Source: Nyssa sinensis
Taxonomy: Eukaryota > Streptophyta > Magnoliopsida > Cornales > Nyssaceae
Length of the DNA stretch: 64,000 nucleotides
Assembly (NCBI GenBank): GCA_008638375.1
Contig: CM018031.1
Span: 3,571,001-3,635,000, forward strand
Direction: 5' to 3'
In this document: positions 50,368-59,689 of the stretch, in pieces
How the letters are laid out: the number at the start of each line of letters is the position of its first letter
How positions within the stretch are numbered: the stretch's first letter is position 1
Position numbers and translations under genes: made by a program
The notes under the pieces: model-generated
Told to the model about the DNA's origin: nothing
What the model saw: the letters and a program-made list of their open reading frames with translations, nothing else
The model's database searches: none

Positions 50368-51062
50368 ATACTAAAAAAAAACATATATTTTCATTAAAAG
50401 AATTTTATCATTAATTTTTTTTATATGGCATAGAAAATTCTTTTTATTTGATCAATAATAATGTTATTATAAATTTAAGTGCATATGAAACAATTGAATA
50501 ATTTAAAATTTGATTCTTCGTTAATCGTAAGTCTCAATTATTGTATCTCTAATTACTTACAATATCCAATAGTCAAAACACTCTTATCCCATATAAATAA
50601 CTTACTTAACTATTGTATTTTTAATCTCTATACTATCTTACAAATTTCTAATAAATTAATATTATTATAAAAAAATTATTTTATGTGTCTTTCATATAAG
50701 GCGGGTGCATATCCAGTGTCAAATGCACCTTTATAGCTTACAATAGCATTAACGGAGTCATATTAGTCGGCTCGTATGACTTTTTATACGATTTTTCAAT
50801 TTATGGCATAGCCATTTGCCAGTGGGTCCTCAACTCGCCATTCATTGTCCCTTGCACTTCTTCAATATTCATCTACTCAACCAGCGACCATCGCTGATCG
50901 CCAATAAAGTCCCAAATGATCTCTCTCTCTCTCCTCCCTCTCTGTATCTCTCTGTCTCTTTTTGTCTTTGTAAGGAAAGACAATGTCTGGTATTCTATGA
51001 AAAGAGAAGAAGACAAGAGTATGGTCGTGTGAGTCGGCCATTTCTCAGCACACCGCAAAGGC
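50368..51062. other. Intergenic sequence upstream of the second EDGP-like gene
   Basis: AT-rich up to about 50690, then a more balanced promoter-like stretch with a (CT)n tract at about 50920-50965. No separate gene is recognised. Confidence 0.5.
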
Positions 51063-51082
51063 CCTATATTATATATATAAGC
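51063..51082 (+). promoter_or_regulatory. TATA box of the second EDGP-like gene
   Basis: TATATTATATATATAAGCAA lies about 65-80 bases upstream of the ATG at 51144. A CT-rich leader follows, with predicted transcription start near 51105. Confidence 0.6.
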
Positions 51083-51143
51083 AACTCCATGCACAGATTT
51101 CCCTCAACTCCGTCTTCTCCATTACCTCTCTCCCTCTCTCTCA

Positions 51144-52468
51144 ATGGCTTCATCAATCCAAATTCACTTATTCATTTTCTATCTCCTAACTTCCATTTCT
51201 CTCTCCAAACCACAATCAAATCCCAAACCCAAGGCCTTGCTCCTCCGTGTCTCTAAAGACCCCTCAACCCTTCCAATACTTGACCCAACTGAGCCTGGGA
51301 ACCCCTCTCGTGTCAAGAAGCTTTGTCATCGACCTCGGAGGCCGATATTTATGGATGGAATGCGAATCCGGCTACAACTCCTCCACATACCGCCCCGGCC
51401 GCTGCGGCTCAGCCCCATGTTCAGTAGGCAAGGCCAACGGCTGCTTCAATTGCAATTCCTCACCAAGACCCGGCTGCACCAATAACACTTGTTCTCTCGC
51501 ACCCGAAAACACCATAACAAAATTCGTATCCTACGAAGAATTAGCCATGGATGTCATTTCGCTTCAATCTACGGACGGAACCAAGGCCGGTGCAGCCGCC
51601 ACCGTTCCAAATTATATCTTCGCATGCTCCCGGAGTTGGCTCTTAGATGGCCTTGCCAGTAGGTGCCAAGGGAATGGCAGGCTTCGGAAGGACAAAAATT
51701 GGGATGGCTACACAACTTTCTTCTGCGTTTGGTGGAAACTTGCGTCCCAAATTCGCGTTTTGCTTACCTTCCACTTCAAACCCAAATGGTGTCATATTTT
51801 TTGGCAACTCACCTTATATATTCAACCCAACCAACTACAAATCAAAACCCATTAATGTAACTGAAAGATTTTCTTACACTAAGCTCTACATCAATCCTAT
51901 AAGCACAGCCAATGCTTATATAAAAGGTGAGCCATCAACCGAATACTTCATTAAGGTGGAGTCTATCATGATTGACAGAAAACCCATTTCAGTAAACGCA
52001 ACTTTATTGTCTTTCAACAGCAGAGGCTATGGTGGAACAAAGATTAGCACCGTGAATCCATTTACTGTTCTTGAGAGCTCAATCTACAAGGTTGTGACTG
52101 AAACATTTGCTAAGGAGCTTAAAGCCATGAATGTGTCTAAAGTGGAAGCTGTGGAACCTTTCACTGAGTGCTTTAGCACAGAGTTCTTGCCTTATACTCA
52201 GCTTGGCCCAGGTGTTCCAGATATTCAACTTGTGTTGAAGAATACAGAGATATGGGGAATCTCTTCAGCCAATCTGATGGTGGAGATTAATAGTGATGTT
52301 TTGTGTTTGGCATTTTTAAATGGAGGAGTGAACCCAAGAACATCAATTGTGATTGGGGCACATCAGTTGGAGAACAATCTTCTTGAGTTTGATCTAGCTG
52401 CTTCAAGGCTGGGTTTTACTTCTACACTTCTGTTGGCAGAAGTTGAGTGTGCTAACTTCAAATTCTGA
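51144..52468 (+). pseudogene. EDGP / basic 7S globulin-like gene, two frameshifts
   Basis: This is an intronless paralogue of the gene at 43467. The ATG at 51144 starts a signal peptide (MASSIQIHLFIFYLLTSISL) and KPKALLLRVSKDPSTL. The frame shifts near 51273 into QYLTQLSLGTP, VIDLGGRYLWMECESGYNSS and PGCTNNTCSLAPENTITKF. It shifts again near 51658-51662 into GAKGMAGFGRTKIGMATQLS and continues uninterrupted to the TGA at 52468, through GYGGTKISTVNPFTVLESSI and IVIGAHQLENNLLEF. Each shift is explained by one extra base. Catalytic DTG is DLG, so even an intact product would be a non-enzymatic inhibitor-type protein. The full-length family architecture (TAXi_N then TAXi_C, about 440 aa) is present. 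Either this copy is a recent pseudogene or the assembly has insertion errors. Confidence 0.85.
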
Positions 52469-52908
52469 TCCAGAATCTGATTGTTTTTAATATCTCCGAT
52501 TTTCAGCACTTGGATCTTGTTGTGTGTAATCAATTATAAGTGGATATCGTTGGATAACAAAACATGCTTTTATTAAGTATTTATATTTACATATATCCCG
52601 AGAGTGACATTGTGTTGTATTGTTATCTTATACCAAAAGTGTCTTGCACAATCAAGGGTGCATTTTGTACACATGGCCTTAATTCCTTGGTAGGGAGGCT
52701 ACTGGAAAATTCTTAAATAAGATTAGTTCATCAGTGCGACTTTGCATCCTCCCAACAGTGTCATGTTATGCATGTTATGACTCACTTTTTTTTTTAGTGA
52801 ATTTCTCCAAAGATTTTGATGTCGTAGCTGCTCTAGATCTCCCCTGCTATTGCTCTGTTTTGGTCCATGTCTATCTTTCTTTATCTGCCCCATGTTCATA
52901 CCCCCAGA
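52469..52908. other. 3' flank of the second EDGP-like gene
   Basis: This has the composition of a 3' UTR and spacer. No independent coding region is recognised. It separates the gene from a duplicated fragment of its own 3' end. Confidence 0.45.
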
Positions 52909-53018
52909 ACATCCATTGGAAGATAATCTTCTTCAGTTTGATCTAGCTGCTTCAAAGCCTAGTGTTTAGTTCTATTTCTATGGGAGGAAGATGAGTATGC
53001 ACCAAAGTTCAAATTCTG
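52909..53018 (+). pseudogene. Relic 3' end of a third EDGP-like copy
   Basis: GGAAGATAATCTTCTTCAGT, TTGATCTAGCTGCTTCAA and, about 65 bases later, AAGTTCAAATTCTGAT parallel the last 100 or so bases of the gene ending at 52468 (LENNLLEFDLAASRLGF... and its stop). A stop codon (TAG) and indels interrupt the middle. The rest of this copy is absent, so it is a truncated duplicate. Confidence 0.8.
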
Positions 53019-53572
53019 ATAAGTACTTTCTAATACTTGTATCTATTCAATTAACATCTATTTTGTCTTTAAAGAATGATTTTAATAGATTTAACAAAAA
53101 AAAAAACTACTTTTAAGATATAGTTATTAAATGTAATTTTTTTTTTAGTAAGTAGTATGTGTTAAAGAAATAAAAATAATAATTCAAGTATACAAGAGGC
53201 ATGCACCATAAGCTAAAAAAACTCATGAAATTGGAGTAATTACAGCAGTTCTAGAACCCCTAGATTCAGAAAGACAAATGAAGTTCAAAATATTGAAGTT
53301 TGAACTTTGACCCCAATTAGCTATTTATCAGATAAATTAGTATTCCTATTGCCAATTTAGTATTGATTGTTGCCAAAATAATAGACACTGAAATTATTGG
53401 ATCCAGATTCAGATCCGGATTCGGGTTCGGGTTTGAACTCAAACCCACTTATTATATCAGGCCCATCAGAATCCAATCTATTTGACATGTAAAGAAAATA
53501 GATCATTTGTCTCATGTCAGAAACGTTTAAAATAGTATTTTCAGCAAAGCTCATATGAGAAAATTCTTGAAT
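53019..53572. other. Gene-free spacer before the hAT element
   Basis: No gene. A GGATTC/GGGTTC-type short repeat lies at about 53400-53450 and gives a spurious Glu/Ser/Gly-rich frame on the minus strand. Confidence 0.5.
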
Positions 53573-54267
53573 AGGACTCGTAGGGGAGCAAATGAGCCGA
53601 GTCGAGTCAAGTATTTACTGTTTGAACTCGGCTCATGAAGAAATACAGTGTGTCTCGACTTGGCTCGAAACTCGACTCGAGCTTAAATTCGAGCTCGAGC
53701 TCGACTCGTCAATGAATTGTCAAGCTTAAGCTCGAACTCGACTCGGCTCGAAAAAATAAACGAGCCTCATTCGAGCTCGAGCTCGAACTCGAGTTACTCA
53801 ATTTTTTTTTTTTTTTTTGTGTTCAACTGAATAGAAATTATGTCATTTTCACATAATAAAAAAAAAAAAATACAACTCACTGAATAAATCAACACAACTT
53901 TAAAATTTTAATATGATTTTTTTTAAGAAAAAAAAATCTATTATATACTAATACCATATAACTATAGAGTGTAAAAATTAAACAAATAAAAAACCTTGCA
54001 TCAACAAGGCAGCAACAATAATAAACTAAAATAACTCATCTTAGAGAAAATATAATTGTTAGATTGTCTCACATCGCCCGTCTCTAGCTCCTCTGGTCTA
54101 TCTATATAGTAGGCCGCCCCTCTCCTTATCACCTGGGTTTTAAGGAGTTGAATGGGCTGGGCCTCCAGTTTTCAATATAGTATCAGAGTAGGAAACGATA
54201 CCCTAGCTCTCTATCCTCTTTCTTCTTTTTTATATTTTTTCTTTAATTTTAAACGAGCAACCTTCAA

Positions 54268-54408
54268 ATGGAGCATGATGCTGCCAATCCATATTTTCTT
54301 CACCATTTCGATAATCCAAGAATGGTACTCGTTTCCAAGCCCCTCAATGGGAATAATTATTTAACATGGAATCAGCTACAAGCTTCCATGCGTCGCCATC
54401 AGAACTAG
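54268..54408 (+). pseudogene. Copia-type gag N-terminal fragment
   Basis: A 46-codon frame contains NPYFLHHFDNPRMVLVSKPL followed by NGNNYLTW. This is the conserved start of plant copia gag proteins (PY.LH..D.P...LV...L.G.NY..W). It ends at an in-frame TAG. The bulk of gag-pol is missing, and the sequence jumps to a region resembling the very end of pol before 54652. Confidence 0.8.
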
Positions 54409-54660
54409 CTACATCGCCAGTTCCAGCTTTGTGCTTCCATGCGCCAGTTCCAGTTTCGCGCTTCCATGCACCTTCTCTAGGTTAAGCACTTTCATTGGAC
54501 TCTGTTGAGAGTCCTGCTTCACATCATCACCACAACTATATTAGTTTGGGTAACAATTACATTTTAACCACGTCAGCGCCAACATTTCAAATGTCCATCT
54601 TTCAGACTTTGTTTGCAAATTCAAGTTGGTCTACTTCCCATCCTTGAGTTTGAGGGAGGA

Positions 54661-54941
54661 TGTTAGAAGTATATTAGGATTACCTATATATTATTGTGAT
54701 ACTAGAGTTAAGGTTAGCCGCCACATATATATTATTGTATAATGCTAATTAGATCAGGGTTCTATAGTTTGTTTCCTTTATTTTTACTTTCCTTATTCAA
54801 CCTCATGACTCTCCTATATAAGGAGGTCATTGATATAATTTCTACCAAGTCAATCTAATACAATGTAATCTTTAGGATTTTCCCACTCTCTCTATTCTCT
54901 TTCTTCTTTTTTACTATATATATATTTTTTTAATTTTAACA
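54661..54941 (+). mobile_element. Copia LTR (281 bp)
   Basis: TGTTAGAAGTATATTAGG at the left end is immediately preceded by the polypurine tract GAGGGAGGA (54652-54660). AATTTTAACA at the right end is immediately followed by TGGTATCAGAG (54942), a primer binding site. TG...CA ends, the tract on one side and the binding site on the other are the features of a single LTR. The matching 5' LTR is not recognisable. Confidence 0.75.
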
Positions 54942-55477
54942 TGGTATCAGAGTTAGGCTAGAGATCCAACCTTGAGCTAGAGGAGTCGGAGGCCGCTTAC
55001 TTGGTTTCCCTCCGTGGGCAATGTAGTCCAGGAGGTGTGTTGGATTGTCCCACATCACCTGTCTATAGCTCTTCTGGTCTATATATAAGGGTCCTCTTTC
55101 TCTCTCCTTAACACTTGGGTTTTAAGGAGCTAATTTAGAATTGGGTCTGCAATTTTCAATATGATATCAAAGCTTGACTTTGGGTTAGAGGAGTCGAGGT
55201 GCGCTCACCTGCCCTCCCTCTGCTGGGCAATGTGCTCCAGGGGGAGTGTTAGATTGTCCCACAGCGTCCGTCGCTAGCTCCTCTGGTCTATTTATATAAC
55301 AGGTTGCCCCTCTCCTTATCACCTAAGTTTTAAGGAACTGAATGGATTGGACATCTAATTTTTAATAATAATATTACAAATTCAATCATTATTATGTAAA
55401 CAGATTAATCCATCTTCCTTTTCCTATAAGCATTGGAACTGGCTCTATACTTTATATGCCAATAGTTCTCCATTTCA

Positions 55478-56880
55478 CTATTCCATAATCTTGTGCCTCC
55501 GACGAGGAGTTTCCCTCTTCACATACATCTTCTCCATTTCATTCAAAGGCCGGCTGGACCCATCTGGGATGCTAACAAATTTCCACCCACCACCATTTCC
55601 ATGCTTAACCATTTCCCCCCAATTTTTCAACAATCCATTAGAAGGGCGCCTCCTGCTATACTTGTGAACTTTTACTTTCCCTGCCATCTGTACACACATA
55701 TAAAGCCATGTCATCTAAAGTTTATAGTATCACAATAACTGGAAAATTGATGACAAAAGCAGTAAATAGTAATGATTATCATAATAAACTAAGGCAATCT
55801 TCATTTTTCAATTTATCCATGACAAAGCAAGGATACCTTCATTTTCATAACAAACTAAGGCAATCTTCTTACTATCTTATATTCAAGTCATTTGATTACA
55901 TTTCTACAGAATTTTGTAAGAGAAATATCAATAACCCCAAAACAACACAACCTGAAAAAATCTAAGCATATGAGGTCCAACATAACAGAAAACCATGACA
56001 ATATTACCAAGCCCATTCTGCTAGAACATACCCAAAGCAAATGGGGAGACATTTAAAAAAATGAATCACAGCATAAGACAGTATTTAAAGTTTCTGGACA
56101 TTCTAATGAATGTAGTTCGGATTAGCCCTTAAACATGGAAAGTTAACAAAAGATTGAGCAGTTTGAACAAAGATGCCAATAAAATTACAAATAAAATATA
56201 AACAAGTACATCTATAAAAATGACAAAATGCGTTCATTTCAAGCACAAAAGCAATCTGAATGCTACTAAAAACCAAGTGAACTTATTTTAAATTCTAATG
56301 GGCTTATTTATGCTCCATCCAGCAAATGCAAATACCTATTTTTGCCAAATAACCTTTTGGTTTTGGGTTTAAAAATAATGCAAATACCTAAAAATCAACA
56401 AAGCAATCCCATCTTTACGTCACAATATTTTGAAAATTCAATCTTTCTAGCAGGTGAAGAGAATGATAACCCAGCACTTTTCAGATCCATTTTGAAACAA
56501 TTCTCAAATTGACATTACAACTATATAAAAGAAATTAAAAAACCCAATTCATGAAAGGTGGTCAAATTGAAATTCTAGTTTCCTACATATATATCAGATA
56601 CGAATTATACATCAATATTAAATCCAAATCATATATATGCATATACATTATATAAATTTCCAGTAAAAGTGAAACATGAAAATGAAACGAGTCCGTAAAA
56701 ACTAACCTTCCTCCGATATTGTTATTGAAACCCTTAAGTCTGTTTGTTTGAATCGAGTTTGAAGAAACCCTCGAGAAGGGGCAGAGGGAGAACGGGTGTG
56801 AAGCGGGAGTTTGAGAGAGGGAGAAGGGCAGAGGAGCAGACGCAGCCGCGTGAACTTGAAGGAAGAAACTAGAAACTTAG
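55478..56880 (-). CDS. Small two-exon gene carried inside the hAT element (69 aa)
   Basis: Minus-strand exon 1 (about 56880-56707) is a CT-rich non-coding leader ending GGAAG before a GTTAGT donor. A roughly 1-kb leader intron ends TGTGTACAG directly before the ATG at 55687, and exon 2 encodes all 69 residues to a TAG at 55478. The product starts MAGKVKVHKYSRRRPSNG, continues GLLKNWGEMVKHGNGGGWKF and ends RRRHKIME. It is basic, with no signal peptide or membrane segment. I do not recognise the family. A TATA box (about 56900-56910) precedes exon 1. Both the gene and its core promoter lie inside the transposon ends. It may be a captured host gene or a degenerate cargo gene. Expression is unknown. 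Confidence 0.6.
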
Positions 56881-56898
56881 AAACCCTACATAAAAAAT

Positions 56899-56913
56899 AA
56901 ACTATTTATATTA
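56899..56913 (-). promoter_or_regulatory. TATA box of the hAT-borne gene
   Basis: On the minus strand AATATAAATAGTTTA lies about 30 bases upstream of the inferred leader start. It is only about 20 bases inside the right-hand hAT subterminal repeats. Confidence 0.5.
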
Positions 56914-57138
56914 AAAACAAAAACGAGTCACACGAGCCGAGCCACAATTTGAGTTTAAACGAGCTTGTTCACGAGCCTTCTTTTGACTCGGCTCGGCTCG
57001 GCTCGTTTAATAAACGAGCCTTTATTTGAGTTCAAGCTCGGTTCATTTATTAATTGAACCTAGTTTGAACGAGCCATAATCAAGCCGAACTCAAGCTGTT
57101 CATGAACGGCTCTGTTCGTTTACACCCTTAAGGACTCG

Positions 57139-59279
57139 TATAGTGACATAAAAATGTATGTTTTTAATAATATTTTGTCATGTGTAAAATGAATTACTTA
57201 AAAATTAATTTAAAAAAATCTATTCTCTAGAATCTAAAGTAACCTCAAAAGACAATTTCATGTGGGGGTCAAATAATGATCTCTTGGTCTTTTTCTCATC
57301 TAACGAAAAATTCCATTGAATATAAGTCATATTATTGGGAGACTTTAGTACAATCCTTAATATTCCATGGTTGCCGCCTGGAAACAATGTCTTCAGAATC
57401 TAAAGAAGACATAATTTTCTTTAACCACATCAATCAACCAAAGAACTTGAATCTTTAAGGTTCTACAGACAGCCGCCCAACAACGAATACAAAATTCCCT
57501 TACAAGTTTGAGGGTTCAAACCGAATACTAAAAACTGAAGGAGGTGACATTCAATGTTGGGGATTTTGAGAAGAGATTTTATGAAAATTCTTGAACATAA
57601 AATTAAGGTAAAAAATTGTAATTTTCAAATCTTTAGAAAGTCTTGCCCCACAATTTCTCACTAAGCCTATATTCATGCGCGCACAGAGAGAGAGAGAGAG
57701 GGTAACTTAGATTTTACATTTATGTGATAAATTTCATAATAATAATCAAATCCGAGTTGAGTCTGTACATCATCATTTGATATGATGTGATTATTTCTTT
57801 GAGTATCGTGATCTTATGCAAAAATTATCTATCGATTATCTCAAAAAATTTTAGAATTCAAAAGCGATAACAAAACCATTTGAGATCCTATGTAATGAAA
57901 TTATTAAATAAGCCAATCATAAGTGTGTGATGGATATAGTGATTGGCTATATTGATTGTAATATTTCATAAAATTTACATGAGTTTACAATACGACAAGG
58001 TTGTCAAATGTACACGATGGAGATACAAAGTAATTATGCCACTATGCATGTGCAACACCTCTATCTCTATATATTTATATGTGTGTGTGAGAGAGAGAAA
58101 AAAAAATTGTTTATCTGACAACCTTCTCTGAATGATTTTATCAACGAGTGCAAGATTTTTCTCACAGAACAACATTGGCGGGTAATAGAAAATTATAAAA
58201 TACAGAAACTCATCATCTCCCCATACGGCAACAAGGATGTTGTCATCTTGTTGCTGTCTTCACCCTTTTACTCCTTTTTATTTTCATTCAAAATAGTTGC
58301 TTCCCATACGCCCTGTGAAGATATCTCTATAAACTTGCCATCATCAAAGTTGCCTTTCAATTTGGAGGGAGGCCCCAGGTTCAAAGGAAGAAGGAAGAAG
58401 ATACAGTTGTCCATTTGCCAAAAATCAAGCAATTTTTTTCGGGTTTTGGGCAGAGTCTTAATCGTGAGTGGTAGTGGTTGGGCTACAACATTTTCTCAAT
58501 TTCTTATCTTTTGAGTTTCGATAGAATCACATTCAACTTTTCTTTGTTTGGATTCTCTCATCTCATACGTTACCACTGGACCCCATCATGGACCAAACAC
58601 AACTCCATTTATTGGACCAAAATGTCTTTTACCCTAGACTTAATGCCCTTGAAGTTGAAATGGATGGTGTTAAAAGTAGCATCATGATTGAAGGAGTTGT
58701 TAAGAGGTTCCATGCATCTGATCAATCATAATTTGATATTTTTTTTTCTTTTAAAGGATAATAACGCCTATGCAAAGTGTGATTGATCTGATTGATGAAC
58801 TAGGTTTATAGAAAATTTTCTCTTATTATAATTGCCCCATTGATTGATTGATGAACTAGTTTTAACACATGGAGCGTCTTTAAGATATAATTACTGAGCG
58901 AACACATGGTAAAAAAGAATATGTTAGTTGAATAATTGACAAAAGTATTCATTTTTAATGTAATTGACGTAGGATTCGATTTTTGTCTTCATCATCGTAT
59001 TAAAAAAATATGAACTTGTCTTAAACGTTATTTCTTTTGTCGCCTTTTCAAATCAATTTCATTATCTAAAGTATCCGTGATAATCAATGATTTAATGGTT
59101 TAAACTTTAAACTCATTCCTGTGCCCTATTAATTCTTTTTCTACGTAGGAGTAGAGTCTTCTAAATTTAGCTCAAATTTGTTTACTTTCAACCTTTTCAA
59201 ATCAGTTGATTAAATTTACGCCAAGTTAAATATACATGTCATCCTAAAGTATAATATTATAATGAACTATAAATAAAAA
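57139..59279. other. Gene-free intergenic sequence
   Basis: There is a (GA)n tract at about 57684-57701 and a (GT)/(GA) tract at about 58080-58100. Short frames, for example around 58248-58687, have no recognisable domain, intron signals or promoter context. I do not call a gene. Confidence 0.5.
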
Positions 59280-59288
59280 ATAAAAATA

Positions 59289-59680
59289 GAGTTAATTATA
59301 CTTTGATATTCTGGAGTTTTGTTGCGATTTTAAATAAGGTCTTCAATTCTCAATTGTAACAATTCAGTCCCTTAATATTTAATTTCATTTCAATCAAGGT
59401 CAAGTACAAACGGCCATCTTAGATTCTTAACGGTAACCGTTTACGCATTAAAATTATAAGGCCTCATTTGAAATCTGTATGAAATTATAGAGACTTATTT
59501 AAATTCATATACAATTAAAGAGTATTATTTTAAAACCCATATAAAATTATAGAGTACTAAAATATAATCAGGACGACTATTACAATTAGCCTCAATTAAA
59601 ATTAAATTATTATAATTGATAATCAAAGACGTTATTTAAAATTGAGATAAAACTTCAGAATACTAAAATATAATTAATTC
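59289..59680. mobile_element. 392-bp MULE-type MITE with long inverted repeats
   Basis: The left arm (GAGTTAATTATACTTTGATA, then TTCTGGAGTTTTGT, TTTTAAATAAGGTCTT) matches the reverse complement of the right arm (GAATTAATTATATTTTAGTA, TTCTGAAGTTTTAT, TTTTAAATAACGTCTT) over about 85 bases. ATAAAAATA flanks it on both sides (59280-59288 and 59681-59689), a 9-bp target duplication as for Mutator-like elements. There is no coding capacity. The flank is AT-rich, but the duplication coincides exactly with the repeat ends. Confidence 0.85.
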
Positions 59681-59689
59681 ATAAAAATA

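Larger units (their letters stand above)
54057..55367 (+). mobile_element. Three-LTR TRIM array mixed with copia sequence
   Basis: TRIM LTRs start TGTTAGATTGTCTCACATCG (54057), TGTTGGATTGTCCCACATC (55038) and TGTTAGATTGTCCCACAGC (55247). They end TTTTCAATA or TTTTTAATA. LTR1 and LTR2 are followed by primer binding sites TAGTATCAGAG (54178) and TGATATCAAAGC (55162). Polypurine tracts precede LTR2 and LTR3. Between LTR1 and LTR2 lies copia-derived sequence (gag start, pol end, one LTR) followed by another TGGTATCAGAG at 54942. ATAAT flanks the whole array (54052-54056 and 55368-55372), so it probably inserted as one unit into the hAT element. The flank is AT-rich, which weakens the duplication evidence. 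Confidence 0.8.
53581..57130. mobile_element. 3.55-kb non-autonomous hAT transposon carrying a small gene
   Basis: The left end TAGGGGAGCAAATGAGCCG and the right end, reverse complement TAAGGGTGTAAACGAACAG, are imperfect terminal inverted repeats. Identical 8-bp AGGACTCG copies flank them (53573-53580 and 57131-57138), the target length of hAT elements. Both subterminal regions (53590-53800 and 56930-57120) are dense in GAGCTCG/CGAGCC motifs on both strands, the usual transposase binding-site clusters. No hAT transposase or BED finger is present. The interior holds a two-exon minus-strand gene with promoter and a TRIM/copia insertion. It must be mobilised in trans. Confidence 0.9.

Noticed and set aside
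50873..51094. Minus-strand frame upstream of the second EDGP-like gene
   Set aside because: It runs through a CT tract and promoter sequence, opposite to the gene, without recognisable domain.
54057..54660. Complete autonomous copia element
   Set aside because: Only the gag start, a possible pol end and one LTR are present. Protease, integrase and reverse transcriptase are missing.
58248..58687. Two overlapping plus-strand frames
   Set aside because: Low complexity at the start, no domain and no promoter or splice pattern. Probably chance.
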